NCBI GenBank assembly: GCA_900169235.1
Contig: FWCC01000256.1
Location: 186,001-250,000, forward strand
From: Zarea fungicola
Taxonomy: Eukaryota; Ascomycota; Sordariomycetes; Hypocreales; Cordycipitaceae
Length of the DNA: 64,000 nucleotides
Direction of reading: 5' to 3'
Shown here: positions 1 through 10,323 of the stretch, one piece after another
Layout: each line of letters opens with the position of its first letter
Numbering within the stretch: the stretch's first letter is position 1
Made by a program: the position numbers and the translations under genes
The notes under the pieces: generated by a model
Database searches by the model: none
The model's input: the letters and a program-made list of their open reading frames with translations, nothing else
Told to the model about the DNA's origin: nothing

Positions 1-3000
1 TCATTTAGGTAGTTTGTATTTGTACGTTATCTTTAAATTCTCCAAGTAAATGCTCTGAAAGCAGAATTAGCCACGTTATCCAGGGTTCTACAATTGGACA
101 CGAACATTTTTAGAGGTACATTCTCAACTACCAGGACGGCACGTCAAACGCTTGCTGGCTCGGGCAAGTTAGCGTCAGGCACTGGTCGAGAGAGGCACAT
201 GGCATAAACTTTCGGCCTCCGCTGCTCCCGCAAAACTCTAGTATATTGCCATTGATAGTATGGGTGCTATTTTTGGCCATTCTCTTAGTTTTCTTTACCT
301 TCTTCTTATTATGCAGGCGAGTTTGCAAATACGAGAGACGGTATTCCAAACAGCGTATACTTCAACAACTGTCGGATGCGTCGTCTCGCTCTCTGTTTAC
401 TGTGCCAAGCTTTAGAGCACCGCCAGTAACAAAATTACGGTTCCATCTCCTATGCTGTCTTGAAACTTGAATACCTGCACGGAGACTCGCCGGCACAGAA
501 CTACGTGGCGCATGTTAAGCCACCAAGCCAGCGAGCTCCTACGCACTAACAGCGCTGTATTAGTCTGCTGCCAGTGGCTCACCTGGATTGCAACCGGCAC
601 ATTCTCCCGGCCCCCAGCACAAGACCATTCCAGATGATCCCTTGACAACAACAACTTTTTTTTTTTCCTTTCGTAATCACCTCGTTTGTCTCAGCTGCGC
701 TCATCATCAGCCATCCTGACAGCCAGCATTCAGGCTCAACCAATATGTGTCTTCATGAATTGAGTATGAGACGTATTGCCATAGATACTCAGTCAAAAAT
801 GCCCAGGCACAAGGAAAACCTCGTCCGACTGTCGTTCGTTCTCCTCTCATGGAGAAAGCGCCACGATCTCCAAATCTCCTCCATGCCGGCCCTAGCAAAG
901 AACTGGGCACAGCGGGTCCACTATAGACAGTGTGGCGTTTCGCAGCCGTCCGTGTACCGGTGAACGGGTCGTGCCAATTTCAGGCAACAGAATTCCATCA
1001 ACTTTGACTGGATGTCTGGTTGTCCATCATGTCCGTCGCCAAGTCCAGCTCTCGTCGTTCATCTCTTTGCCACAACGACCCACCCAGGAGAGCCTGCATC
1101 CGTGGAATCGTCATCCATTGTATGAAGCCCCAAAGCCTTGCTCAGCGCCGGGCTGCATCAACTCTCCTAGCTAGGTAGGTAGGTACTAAGGCAGTTGCCG
1201 GCCGTGGTTGGCTGCTTGTCATACGTCTTTAGTGTGCTGCTAATCTCCAGTTTTTTTTATCGCGGGATTTTCTGCCACCTTTGCAGCAACATCTGCCAAT
1301 ACCCAGTCTTGATCCCCTGTCCCGCCGACGGGAGCAATCAATTCCATCCTACAGACCGAATGCAAAGCAGAAAAGTAGACTGTGCGGTTGAACCAAACGC
1401 CGTTTAACATTTTCCTTCAGGGAAATCTTTCATGTTTCATTGTGAACCGCCCACAACATCAATGCACGCTGTACGCCTACGCCACGATACACATCGCCTT
1501 GACTTACACGCCAACGATGCCCCGTCTCGTGCTGCGGACCGCTCCCACGGTGATGCAAAGAATTCCGCCTCGCATCACCTCATTCGTTATTTATTCTGTT
1601 GCCTACAAAAGTGGTCCAGACTCTTCTCCACATTAAAGCCCACAGCAAGCATCATGGGGGTTTCTCCATCACTTATTACAAACTTGCAGTTGAGTGTGGC
1701 GTGGCTGCTCTTTGAGCAAGAGCGTCCAGAATTCTGCTCGTCGTTTCTTGAGGCTTAATTTGCTCACCGCTGAAACCTCCGCAACTATCCATGTGAGGTT
1801 GATGCTTGCCCACTAATTTAGCATCTGGGGAGACCCCGGCCTCCGAATCTCTTCATTCGTTACTGCTGATTTTGGTATCCCCGTACAAACTGTGACATCA
1901 ACTAGGTGGAAATTTGAAAACTGACAAGTCGCCGGCTGCTTTCCCAACAATTCTCTTCCCAAATGAGCTTCTTATGACCTGGATTGATTTTAAGTCAGGA
2001 AAATTGAGTCGAATCTGGGAAAGCATTTTCCAACCAATAGCATTCCAGAAAATCTTGTTGCCTGTTCTCGGCGGCAATTGCTTGGCCAAGATCGGCGCCA
2101 AGTTTGCCACACAATTATGCGCCTTGGCGCTTGGCACTCCAACCATCTACATCCCAATCGAACTGAAAGACACCAAAAACCTTACCATGGTCGGGACAAT
2201 TGAAAATGATCCTAGTGTTTCAAACCCATCATTGCCAAGACCAACTCCACCAATTCTAGGCTGCTAAATTTACTGCAATTGCACTGGAGGACGCCAACGC
2301 CAACACTCCACTGCTTTTCTACATGCATTGTTCTTAAGCCGGCAAGTTACGGTTTGGGTGCTTCTTGTGGCTGGTCCCAGCTCGGACATTCAGTTTTCTC
2401 TCGCGCTAGCCGCATCACTGTTAGCTAGCCTTGAAGAAAACGGCCATGACCAACATTTGCTGCGGTAGCTCTCAACTACCGGGATGAAGTTTTCGTAGCT
2501 AACTTACTAGGTTCCAGCACCGTTAGAAAATATCTCCGCAATGGTTTTTGCGGAGACCGGAACATGTACTACGGGCATGACAAGGTCTCAAACGGTTCTG
2601 TACTACTGACTGACTTTGTCAAGACGAACGCCCACAAGTTCTTCGAAGTCTAGCGCCGTACATCTCTCGCACGTGCATTGACATGTTTGAAAGTACAAAG
2701 TAGTACATGGCGTCAGATCATGGTTATGAGACTTTGGCTGGGGCAAAGGTGTTGCATACGGCTGTCACCGAAGCCAGCCATGTCAACTCAACTAGCAAGT
2801 TTGACTGACAGATCACTACTCCGTTTTTCATTCGGTCTCACAGAGCGGTAGTATCTTATGTACAAGCTCATTTACTACTTAACTTATTGTGCTGCAAATC
2901 TGTACCGGCGTAGCTCGCCCAGAAGGACTGTCCGTTGTTTGCTTCAAGCCGACGTGTCAATGTTTCGGTCGGCGTGGCGAGTAGGGCAAGCCAACTACAC

Positions 3001-3648
3001 CTCTTCAACTGTACGTAACCAATATTTTAAGCTTTTTAAGAAATCTCAAGTTCTGGTGAATTTCTACAACTTCTATAGACGTTATCGTACAGCCAGCGGC
3101 TGGCGAGCAGCAAAAGTCCGGCCCTCCATTTTTCATCTGGCCAGAGTGTTTCGCTTCACAGTTCTATCGTGGAGACAACTCTTTCTTTTCCTGTTCTAAC
3201 TTATTTACCCTAAAAAACATTTAATTCACGTAAGCTTGGTCACAGCTGCCCCTTTAGCCGCCCGTGTGTTGTGTAACGCGCAGGGCCAGCCTCGCGTCAC
3301 ACGCATCGGTTGCCTACATCCATTTTCGGACATGCGTGACCACATCCCATCAAATCATGCCCTTGAGCGGCATTGAATCAGTCACATAATTCTTTTCCAT
3401 ATTTATCATTTCCCCATTTCCCCCATGGGGTGATTCACTCTTCCGGAAAATGGGCATAAAAGGACAGTTCCACACCCGAACAAACCTGGCTACATCACCA
3501 GCTTTTCTTACATTATCCGCAGCAATTCGGTATACCTCCAAGCACCAGATTGGTATGATACTGTAGAATTCAGTTCCACAGACGTTTTTATCTTGTTTTT
3601 GGTCATCTGATTTACTTCGTATCGCTTACTGCGAACTGCTGCGTCTTC
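1..3648. other. Gene-free 5' region
   Basis: No reading frame here looks like a conserved protein. Open frames up to about 117 codons exist on both strands, but they lack a convincing ATG, recognisable motifs or splice-linked continuation. A short tract of GTAG-type repeats lies near 1170-1190. I see no tRNA-like cloverleaf. Confidence 0.6.
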
Positions 3649-4232
3649 ATGCCTCCTCGAGAGCACGACTACACTCAGACAATCGAACTTGCGCCGGGGT
3701 CGTTACCCTATCCTGCAACGAAACTCGTCATCACTCAATATCTCAAGGTTATTGAGAGAGATAGCGAGCAACAACTTGTCTGGCTCATTGTGGGGGCATT
3801 CTACAACAGGCTTGGACGGCCCATTTGGAGCAGAGAAGTTATCATTTCCAAGGTTAACCCCAGTGACGCCGACTCATCCGCCTCATCCACGTCCTCTGAA
3901 ACAAGCGGTATGTGTCCTTTATTTCAAAGAGCTAATAATATAGTCATACTGACATGTTTGTTTCAGAAATTCACAACAGGTTTGATTCAGAGCCGCCTGT
4001 CCAACCCTTTGCACGCCACGAGCCAGATCACACTGCAGTGCTACCATCTTACCACCAAGGCAACTGGCCATATTACCCTTACCGTTTGCACCAACCCTAC
4101 CAGTCCTACCGGCCATATCAGACATATATACCACAGCAGCCCGCTATCCCAGTAAACCCTCCTGGTACTTGGTACACTTCGTTTGATCCGTTACAACGTC
4201 GCTGGGTAAACAACTGGCGACCCGAGCTGTGA
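3649..4232 (+). CDS. Hypothetical protein, Pro/Tyr/Gln-rich C-terminus (2 exons)
   Basis: I do not recognise this protein. Two exons are inferred: 3649-3907 and 3967-4232, joined across a 59-nt intron with a GTATGT donor, an ACTGAC branch and a CAG acceptor; the join keeps frame and gives 174 residues. The N-terminal half (about residues 1-75) looks globular. It is followed by a Ser-rich stretch just before the intron and then a Tyr/Pro/Gln-rich low-complexity tail. There is no signal peptide or membrane segment. Only 66 nt separate its TGA from the ATG of the next ORF, which is in the same frame with no other stop between them, so the two could be one readthrough product, a bicistronic message or a mis-split gene. 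Function unknown. Confidence 0.55.
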
Positions 4233-4298
4233 CTCTCCCGCCTCCCTCGAAACGGATCGTCTTCATCCATTGCCCGACTTCAAACACATCCTCACAGA

Positions 4299-5090
4299 AT
4301 GTCTGGTGGTTGGAACCCCGTGACCGGCCGCGACACCCACGCCGGCGGCCGCCCCAGCTTTGCGCCCCAGGGTGCCCCGATGCCCGGTCAAGGCCAGGCC
4401 TACATCCCTCACGCCGGCGGTCCTGGCTACAGTTTCGGTATGATTCCCCAGTACGCAGGTTATCCGGCCATGTCGGCTTATGGTGGTTATCTCCCCATGT
4501 CAGTAGGCGGCGGCGGCGGCGGCTTCTACCCACAAGGTATGGCCATGCCAACGCCGATGCTCATGCAACAGCAGCAACCTTCGACGGGCTTCTACACGGC
4601 ACAGACGTTCTCGTACCAGCCCAACGGCGCTGGCAATATGCTTCCGCGGCAGCCACAACCGTACCCCAGCATCGATCCCACCATGCCCGCGGCGCAAATG
4701 ACCAACTCGTCGGGCGGCGTCGGCTGCGAGCCTGGTTACAACTACTTCTTCCCCGCAGAGCACACCAAGGCGCACATCTTCAAGACCAACACGCCGCCGT
4801 GGCAGCTGCCCCCAACGGCGCAGATTCCCTTCAAGGCGGCACATATCCCTTGCACGACAACCATGGCGGAGCTGCTCAAAGGGTTCGGGTGCACGAATCC
4901 CGTGGCCAAGAAGAACAAGTGCTTCGAGGTGATTGGCGGCGGAAGCGGCAAATGGTACAAGGGTCTGGCAATAAGCGGAGATGACAAGGACATGTTGAAG
5001 AAAACGATCAAGGATGTGGGATGGGACATGACGAGGACGGGGAATCCGAATGAGAAGCCGATTGTGTGTTTGTGGTTTTGCAAGGATTGA
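4299..5090 (+). CDS. Hypothetical protein with Gly/Pro/Gln-rich N-terminus and globular C-terminal domain
   Basis: A single-exon ORF of 263 residues. Residues 1-140 are low complexity, rich in Gly, Pro, Met, Tyr and Gln, with a poly-Gly run coded by a GGC repeat near 4508-4525 and a short poly-Gln. Residues from about 150 to the end form a compact, less biased domain with conserved-looking Trp, Phe and Cys positions. It contains the stretches TPPWQLPPT, KGFGCTNP and GWDMTRTG, and it ends in an aromatic-rich strand. From memory, similar uncharacterised proteins occur in other sordariomycetes, but I cannot name a domain. There is no signal peptide. The upstream ORF ends 66 nt before this ATG in the same frame. 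Function unknown; the coding call is strong because of ORF length and codon usage. Confidence 0.75.
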   Translation: MSGGWNPVTGRDTHAGGRPSFAPQGAPMPGQGQAYIPHAGGPGYSFGMIPQYAGYPAMSAYGGYLPMSVGGGGGGFYPQGMAMPTPMLMQQQQPSTGFYTAQTFSYQPNGAGNMLPRQPQPYPSIDPTMPAAQMTNSSGGVGCEPGYNYFFPAEHTKAHIFKTNTPPWQLPPTAQIPFKAAHIPCTTTMAELLKGFGCTNPVAKKNKCFEVIGGGSGKWYKGLAISGDDKDMLKKTIKDVGWDMTRTGNPNEKPIVCLWFCKD

Positions 5091-5497
5091 CATGATTAAT
5101 GTGTGTGCGCTTGTTGATGATAACCTTGATGATCACCATGACCACTATTTATTGATTGATTTGCTTGGGACTCTGTGTTTTTGTGTTGGAAAAATGATAT
5201 CAGCTTGTTTCTTTATCTGATAAAATGTTGCTTTTAAAATCTGTTGGGCATGTTCAGCATCTTCTTCTTCAATCAGTGGCTCTCTTGTTTTCTTACATGA
5301 TTGTAATTTGCTTGGCATTATTTGCTTTAGGTTACCGAGGGCGTTGGACAAGTCCAATCATTCCCAAATACATGATTTTAAAATAAAATAAAAGTACTGG
5401 CTCAAGAGTTTACACGCCTGCATAAAGACTAAATGCTATGGAAACAAGGAAAATGAGGAAGAGCAAAATACAGAGAGGCCGTCTTTCTGTTTTCGTT
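5091..5497. other. Intergenic, convergent 3' ends
   Basis: Lies between the converging 3' ends of the Gly-rich hypothetical gene and the ankyrin gene. It is AT-rich and presumably holds both polyadenylation regions. No further feature seen. Confidence 0.6.
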
Positions 5498-6313
5498 TTA
5501 ATCATCATCGTCACTATCGTCGGGCACCACTCTCACCATGCCCAACCCCATCATTTTTCTGGGCGAAGTTGTCGTTGTCGGCTGCTGCTGCTGTTGTTGT
5601 TGTTTATCCACACTCATCTTTCGACGCCTCCCAGCCTCCGACACCAACCCTTTCAAATACACCTCGGCCTGCACCGTCGCACTATACGCCACGGCGTTCC
5701 AGTGCCACAGATTCCTCCTCTCCACGTCCGCGCCGGCCGCCAGCAACGTCCGCAGACACATCAAGCTCCCGTTGCCGCTGGCAAAGTGCAGCGCCGTGTT
5801 TCCCTCCCCGTCGGCCCGCGCCACCGCCTCGGCCGGGCCGCCGGGGCAGTATGTGAGCAGGAGCTGGAGCACGGTATCGTGGCCGCCCGCACAGGCGTCC
5901 ATGATGGCGTCGCGGCCGCGCACGTCGCGACGCAGAATGCATGCGGGATCGTGCTCACACAAAAGGTGGACGACTTCGGCGTGGCCCGCAGCTGAGGCGA
6001 GCATGAGGGCTGTCTGGTGATGCTCGTTGAGGGCCGGGGTGGGCACCTCGTGGCGGAGGGCAAGGAGGGTCGACGTGGTGGCCTTGTGGCCCAGGGAGGC
6101 GGCGAGGTGCAGGTTCGAGTTGGAGAGGCCGGCGAGGGAGGTGTCTGGGTTGTGGAGGAGGTGCGGGTGGGATTTGAGGATGCGGGCGACGAGGAGAGCG
6201 TCGCCGGCATGGATAGCGCGGCGGAGGCGGATCGAGGGGTCAATCCTGCGAGGAAAAGAAGAAGTTAGCAACCCGAGGTACGAGAGAAGAAAGAAGAATT
6301 GAAAGTGGTACAT
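5498..6313 (-). CDS. Ankyrin-repeat protein with polyQ and acidic tail
   Basis: A 271-residue frame with about four ankyrin repeats over residues 40-220, visible as repeated LHLAASLGH, TALMLASAAGHAEVVHLL and TALHFASGNGS helices. The C-terminus carries an eight-residue poly-Gln coded by a CTG/TTG tract near 5587-5604, Thr/Ser residues and an acidic DDSDDDD end. Ankyrin repeats bind proteins and give no enzymatic role. The 5' end is uncertain. As an intact ORF, the first 21 residues form a hydrophobic leader, but 6246-6311 also reads as a 66-nt intron (GTACCA donor, CTAAC branch, CGCAG acceptor). In that case translation starts further upstream and the leader is not protein. I favour the intron; the upstream start was not found. 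Confidence 0.75.
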   Translation of the reverse strand: MYHFQFFFLLSYLGLLTSSFPRRIDPSIRLRRAIHAGDALLVARILKSHPHLLHNPDTSLAGLSNSNLHLAASLGHKATTSTLLALRHEVPTPALNEHHQTALMLASAAGHAEVVHLLCEHDPACILRRDVRGRDAIMDACAGGHDTVLQLLLTYCPGGPAEAVARADGEGNTALHFASGNGSLMCLRTLLAAGADVERRNLWHWNAVAYSATVQAEVYLKGLVSEAGRRRKMSVDKQQQQQQQPTTTTSPRKMMGLGMVRVVPDDSDDDD

Positions 6314-6771
6314 TTTGGGGTTCTGATCATCTTCAGTGAAAAGACGAAAAGCGGTGTTTTAAAGCGGTACGACTGCTATAGTCGGAAGCCTCGCCGGCGA
6401 GGTGTAGCTTATCTGTGTAGTTGGGAAAAGTGACGCGACTAGAGATGCACCAGTGACGCTTGGTTGGAGGTGAGCTCCACAAGCAACACTGCCACAAAGT
6501 GGAAAGCTGGAATAATATTCTTTTTGTGCTTTGCATCCGGTCACGGTATGAGCTTTTAAATTTCAAAAGAAAAAAAAACGAACATGAGATTTAATATTAT
6601 GATATTATGATATTATTAAATTACTTGACAAATAGCTCGTCGCTCCCAAACGCCTAGCTGATGATATCGTGTGAACCGTAGAAAATCTATGCCAATCCGT
6701 GTATACCGCAATGAATCTAGTATATGTGCGCCAGAAAATGACTAAATGACTAAAACGAAATGCTGCCGAAT
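6314..6771. other. Intergenic between two minus-strand genes
   Basis: Upstream of the ankyrin gene, whose first exon may lie here, and downstream of the cupin gene. The AT-rich portion is at about 6550-6620. No other feature supported. Confidence 0.5.
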
Positions 6772-7584
6772 TTAAGCAGTCTTGGACTTGAGAAACTCGG
6801 AAACATCACGCTTAGCGTTGCGCTTGATACCGCACTTGTTCAGGCAGGCATCGATGCCAAGAGCAATGTTGGAGGGGATGGCATGACGGAAGGTCTCAAT
6901 ATCCTTGCCATCAATGCTGGTCAGTCCACCGAGACCGAGAGTGGCACCAGTGACATCGGGGCGCAGAGAGAAAAAGTTCTGAGCAACCTGGTTTACACCG
7001 GCATCGCTGTCAGGGAAGGCGGCGACAAAGACGGCGTCAGTGCAGTCGGGGTTGAACTCGGTGTGGATAGCACCCTGGGGGAAGACAGCCATCTGGAAGG
7101 TGTTCATGGTGTTGTTGACAGGAGTGGCACCGTTCTCGAGCATGAAGTTGGTGACGAGGCGGCCCTGGACAATGATATTGAGCTCAGTGCCACGGTTGTG
7201 GACGTGAGGGGTGTTGAGGCCGCAAGGACCGAGGAAGGCAACGGTCATGGAGATGCCGTTGCCGATGAGGGCGGGAAAGGTCTTTGCGTTGGCAGTCATG
7301 GAGAGACCACCAGCACCCTTGGCCTCGGAACGGCCGGGGGCGTTGACATCCTTGAAGTCAAAGATGAAGTCACCGGGCTGGTTGAGGAGGTTGAAGCGGT
7401 CGACAGCGGTAGGTGCAGTCATGAGCTTGGTGATGAGATCCATGTTGCCGCTGCGGGTGTTGACGGGAACAATGGGAGGGATGACGGCGTTGATGTCAAT
7501 GTCACGCGCCTGGTTCTCAGCAGCTGGGGCAGCCATGGAGGTGCCGGCGAGGAGGAGAGTGGAAGCAGCGGAGGCGAAACGCAT
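6772..7584 (-). CDS. Secreted cupin (germin/spherulin-like)
   Basis: A single exon of 270 residues. Residues 1-19 form a signal peptide ending near SMAAP-AAE. The cupin fold follows: motif 1 is seen as HVHNRGTE (His127, His129, Glu134, the usual metal ligands) and motif 2 as FPQGAIHTEFNP (His174), about 40 residues apart. This matches the single-cupin layout of germin/spherulin-1-like proteins of ascomycetes, which are secreted and wall- or stress-associated. Catalysis, if any (oxalate oxidase or superoxide dismutase type), cannot be inferred from the motif alone. The TATA box and duplicated upstream segment just 5' suggest regulated expression. The C-terminal Cys pair (about residues 247 and 251) may form a disulfide. 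Confidence 0.88.
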   Translation of the reverse strand: MRFASAASTLLLAGTSMAAPAAENQARDIDINAVIPPIVPVNTRSGNMDLITKLMTAPTAVDRFNLLNQPGDFIFDFKDVNAPGRSEAKGAGGLSMTANAKTFPALIGNGISMTVAFLGPCGLNTPHVHNRGTELNIIVQGRLVTNFMLENGATPVNNTMNTFQMAVFPQGAIHTEFNPDCTDAVFVAAFPDSDAGVNQVAQNFFSLRPDVTGATLGLGGLTSIDGKDIETFRHAIPSNIALGIDACLNKCGIKRNAKRDVSEFLKSKTA

Positions 7585-7734
7585 TGTGAAGAGAGGAGGT
7601 ATTTATGTTGAGGTAGAAGCAAACTGGTTGTTTTTGTTTTTCGAAATGAGATGCTTCGATCAAGATTGAAGGTTATAAGATGTTGTGGATGAAGCTTTGT
7701 CCTTCAAGGATATTTCGTCGAGGGGGTGCCCCGA

Positions 7735-7741
7735 CTATATA
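7735..7741 (-). promoter_or_regulatory. TATA box of cupin gene
   Basis: TATATAG on the minus strand, about 150 nt before the cupin start codon, inside the short spacer between the gene and the tandem duplication. Confidence 0.5.
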
Positions 7742-7761
7742 ATGATCCAGAGGCGTAAGCC

Positions 7762-8029
7762 ATCCGTTAGGCATTGTTCGGAGAAAACCCTCACTTAGAT
7801 AGTCATCATACGGATCTAATTTTCAGCAAGTCTTGTCCAGCCTTGCAAAAATGCACAGGCTGACTAGCCGGCAGAACGAAAGAGGAAAAGGTAGTGATCC
7901 GTTAAGCAGTGCTCGGAGAAAACCCTCACGCAGATAGTCATCATCCGGATCTAATTTCCAGCAAGCCTTGCCAGCCCTGCAAAATTGCACAGCCTGACTA
8001 GCTGGCTGAGCAAAAGAGGAAAGGTGGTG
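7762..8029. repeat. Imperfect 135-bp tandem duplication upstream of the cupin gene
   Basis: Two head-to-tail copies, 7762-7896 and 7897-8029. Shared blocks include CGGAGAAAACCCTCAC, AGATAGTCATCAT, CGGATCTAATTT and CCTGACTAGC-like segments. Roughly 20 positions differ, many of them C/T transitions, plus a small indel. A short third fragment of the same unit (CCAGCCTTGCAAA) is at about 8390. The position in the promoter of the cupin gene makes duplication of regulatory sites possible; this is inference. Confidence 0.8.
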
Positions 8030-10249
8030 GCGGCCACGTAAATGGGGGCGCCAGGCTGTGGGAACTGGGCTTACCTACAAGGGGCTCCTGACTGTGGTTA
8101 TTGATTGGCCTGTGAGTGAGTGAATACGGTCTGATTATAGACGCAAAGGGAAACAAAATGCTGGTGCGGGAAACAACCCAGGGATTGATAGTATCCCACA
8201 CTGGCAGTCTGCCATGGATTCGAACAAACGAGCTCACGCCACCATGGATATCAGCAATTTTGTTTCTAATACAACTCCGAAAAAAATAGGCCTGTTTATT
8301 GAAGTGCGCAAGCCACATCAGGCTAAGCTGAGCCACCGCCGTCCGAACCCCGATTTATTCCAGGGGGATTGCTCTTGGGCAAATGATTCCAGCCTTGCAA
8401 AGTTGCGCTAATCTGGAATACGTATTAAGAATACTGCGACGCCCTTCGCTGTGGTTACTGGTGATTGGTGGAAAAGGCCCCGTTTGGTAAGATTTTGGTT
8501 TGGCTATTTAAATTTGCAAAGCGAATGTGGTTGCGGACTCGCGGACGAGGGCTTGAGTAGGACGTTCTTGAACTGTACCAGTAGTACGTAATAAGTATTG
8601 TAGGTAAGAGTACCTGTTACTTGTACTACTAAACGAGTGTTGGTGGGATGAGGAGGGCGCGGCGCAACACACAAGCAGCGTACCAGTAGTACGGGCTAAC
8701 AGTAGTGTCTGCTTGTTGCTTGGAGTGGCGGCGCAAAGCATGCCACATTGAGTACTCATCTCGTGCCTGAATCCAGGCTCACTTAGAAAAGCGAATAAAA
8801 TTAGAGTAGAGAGTAAGGGTATGATGTATTCCATGTGGAATCAGATGTTAAAAAAAAAAAAAACACTCCCTGCCCTGTGCCCTATAGCCAGTAGTGTGTA
8901 TTAGATTGGTACCAGTTTGATCAGTGTGGTTTGTCGCATTGCAGCGGCGCGACCAACCGTTGGCCATAATTCCAAAAATAGAACCACCACGTAGCTTTGC
9001 TTAGCAAAGCTTGCAGCTCACGCCCTGCACCATTTCATCAAGGGTGATTGGTGCATGCGCGCCATGGGTGGCCCTGGTTCAGTCTCCGTATTCAACGCAA
9101 CGCAACAGGGTACCGTTGCTGACTTGCGAGCTTGCGTTGCTGGTTCAGCCTTTTAGGCCCTCAAGTCGCAGAGTGGGTTCCATTGAGGTGCTAAGAATAC
9201 AACTGGTTAGTCGGCGGAGCCCGCGACAGTGCGCCTGTCAGACTCGGCTTCAAGCCACGAGGCTTGTGCCGTCCTCTTCTTCTCGTTCGTTCAGTGCGAA
9301 ACAGTTTGCGGTCTTGTCTACAAATGGCAAGGCGACGAATCAGGTGACCAAAATTGAAGATGATATTATCTTTTTTTGTAACTTGATCACCATTTCCAGA
9401 CTGGTTCGTGCTACTCCCGTGCCGCAAGGCTTAGCCTGCATGCTTCTTGGCCATTGATGAGGCGCAATTCAAGCGCCAAGATTTACCGTTTCGAATCCGT
9501 GGCAATCGTTTCTAAATCGAGATTTACCGCCTCGTGAATTCTCCGTGTTCTCTCACTATAGTTGGCGCCGATTAAGCCCTGTCAATGTTCCGTGACCCGT
9601 AAGGGTATCTTTTGCGACCAAGATTATCATTGACTACTATGTACGCAATAGCTCAATCGCTGAAAAGAGAAAAATAGCACCACATGCTCAAAGAACATGT
9701 GAATCCTTATTCATGTGACATTTCAACACATATTAAATAGAAACAAAAATATAGCTGTCTGATGACAAAATAGTCGCCCATGCTGTACGTACCCTAGAGC
9801 ATGTATGACGAAGAAACGTCCTTGCTATCTACTGGTGCAACACTCGTCTACCCTGGTACTGGATGTATGTGACCCATTAAACCGACTAGTGGGCCATATT
9901 GAACGTAGGGTAGTAGCGTTTACAACCGTTTTGTCTATTTATTTTGTATCAGCTGGTAGTTGAGCCTCTGGGAAGGACACAGAATGGCCGAGGCATTGGA
10001 GCAATTTTTTTTTTTAAAGTCTTTGGATACTTCTCGTCACAAAAGACGGGAAAGTCGGCTGGATCTGGGTACTACACCACAGGCTGCAATGCATATTTTT
10101 ACTCAGTCTATTTCAGTCGCGCACTGCTACTTGCAAAGTCGATGAGCCGGTATCAGCAACAGCAATCAAGCTTCAAACCTCAGTGCTCACTCTGTTGTGC
10201 TACATGCAAGAGAGGGAATAAGTGACAGTCTGACATCAAATCAGGACCG
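8030..10249. other. Gene-free stretch
   Basis: No supported gene. It holds a near-perfect 19-nt palindrome at 8993-9011 (AGCTTTGC arms around TTA), a poly-A run near 8851 and several GTACCAGTAGTAC-like short repeats between 8577 and 8690. The longest open frame (9011-9457) has no recognisable composition or motif. Confidence 0.5.
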
Positions 10250-10323
10250 GATCCCGTGGTCTAGTTGGTTATGGCATCTCGTTAACACCGAGAAGGTCCC
10301 CGGTTCAAGCCCGGGCGGGATCA
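10250..10323 (+). tRNA. tRNA-Val(AAC)
   Basis: A 74-nt cloverleaf without intron. The acceptor arms GATCCCG and CGGGATC pair fully. The anticodon stem TCTCG/CGAGA encloses loop TTAACAC with anticodon AAC, which reads Val codons GUU and GUC. The T arm CCCGG/CCGGG encloses TTCAAGC, and the discriminator is A. A run of six T at 10327-10332 is the expected Pol III terminator. Confidence 0.96.

Noticed and set aside
1914..2267. 117-codon open frame on the plus strand
   Set aside because: It begins with TTG, has no ATG until well inside and shows no motif. An open frame also exists on the opposite strand, so it looks like chance.
4229..4984. 251-codon frame overlapping the Gly-rich hypothetical gene
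   Set aside because: Arg/His-rich translation of GC-rich codons in the wrong frame; the 4299-5090 frame has the better composition and start.
6760..7611. 283-codon plus-strand frame opposite the cupin gene
   Set aside because: Antisense shadow of the cupin gene, which has a signal peptide and complete metal motifs.
9011..9457. 148-codon frame
   Set aside because: Ser/Arg/Gln-rich with no domain and a matching frame on the other strand; no promoter or splice support.
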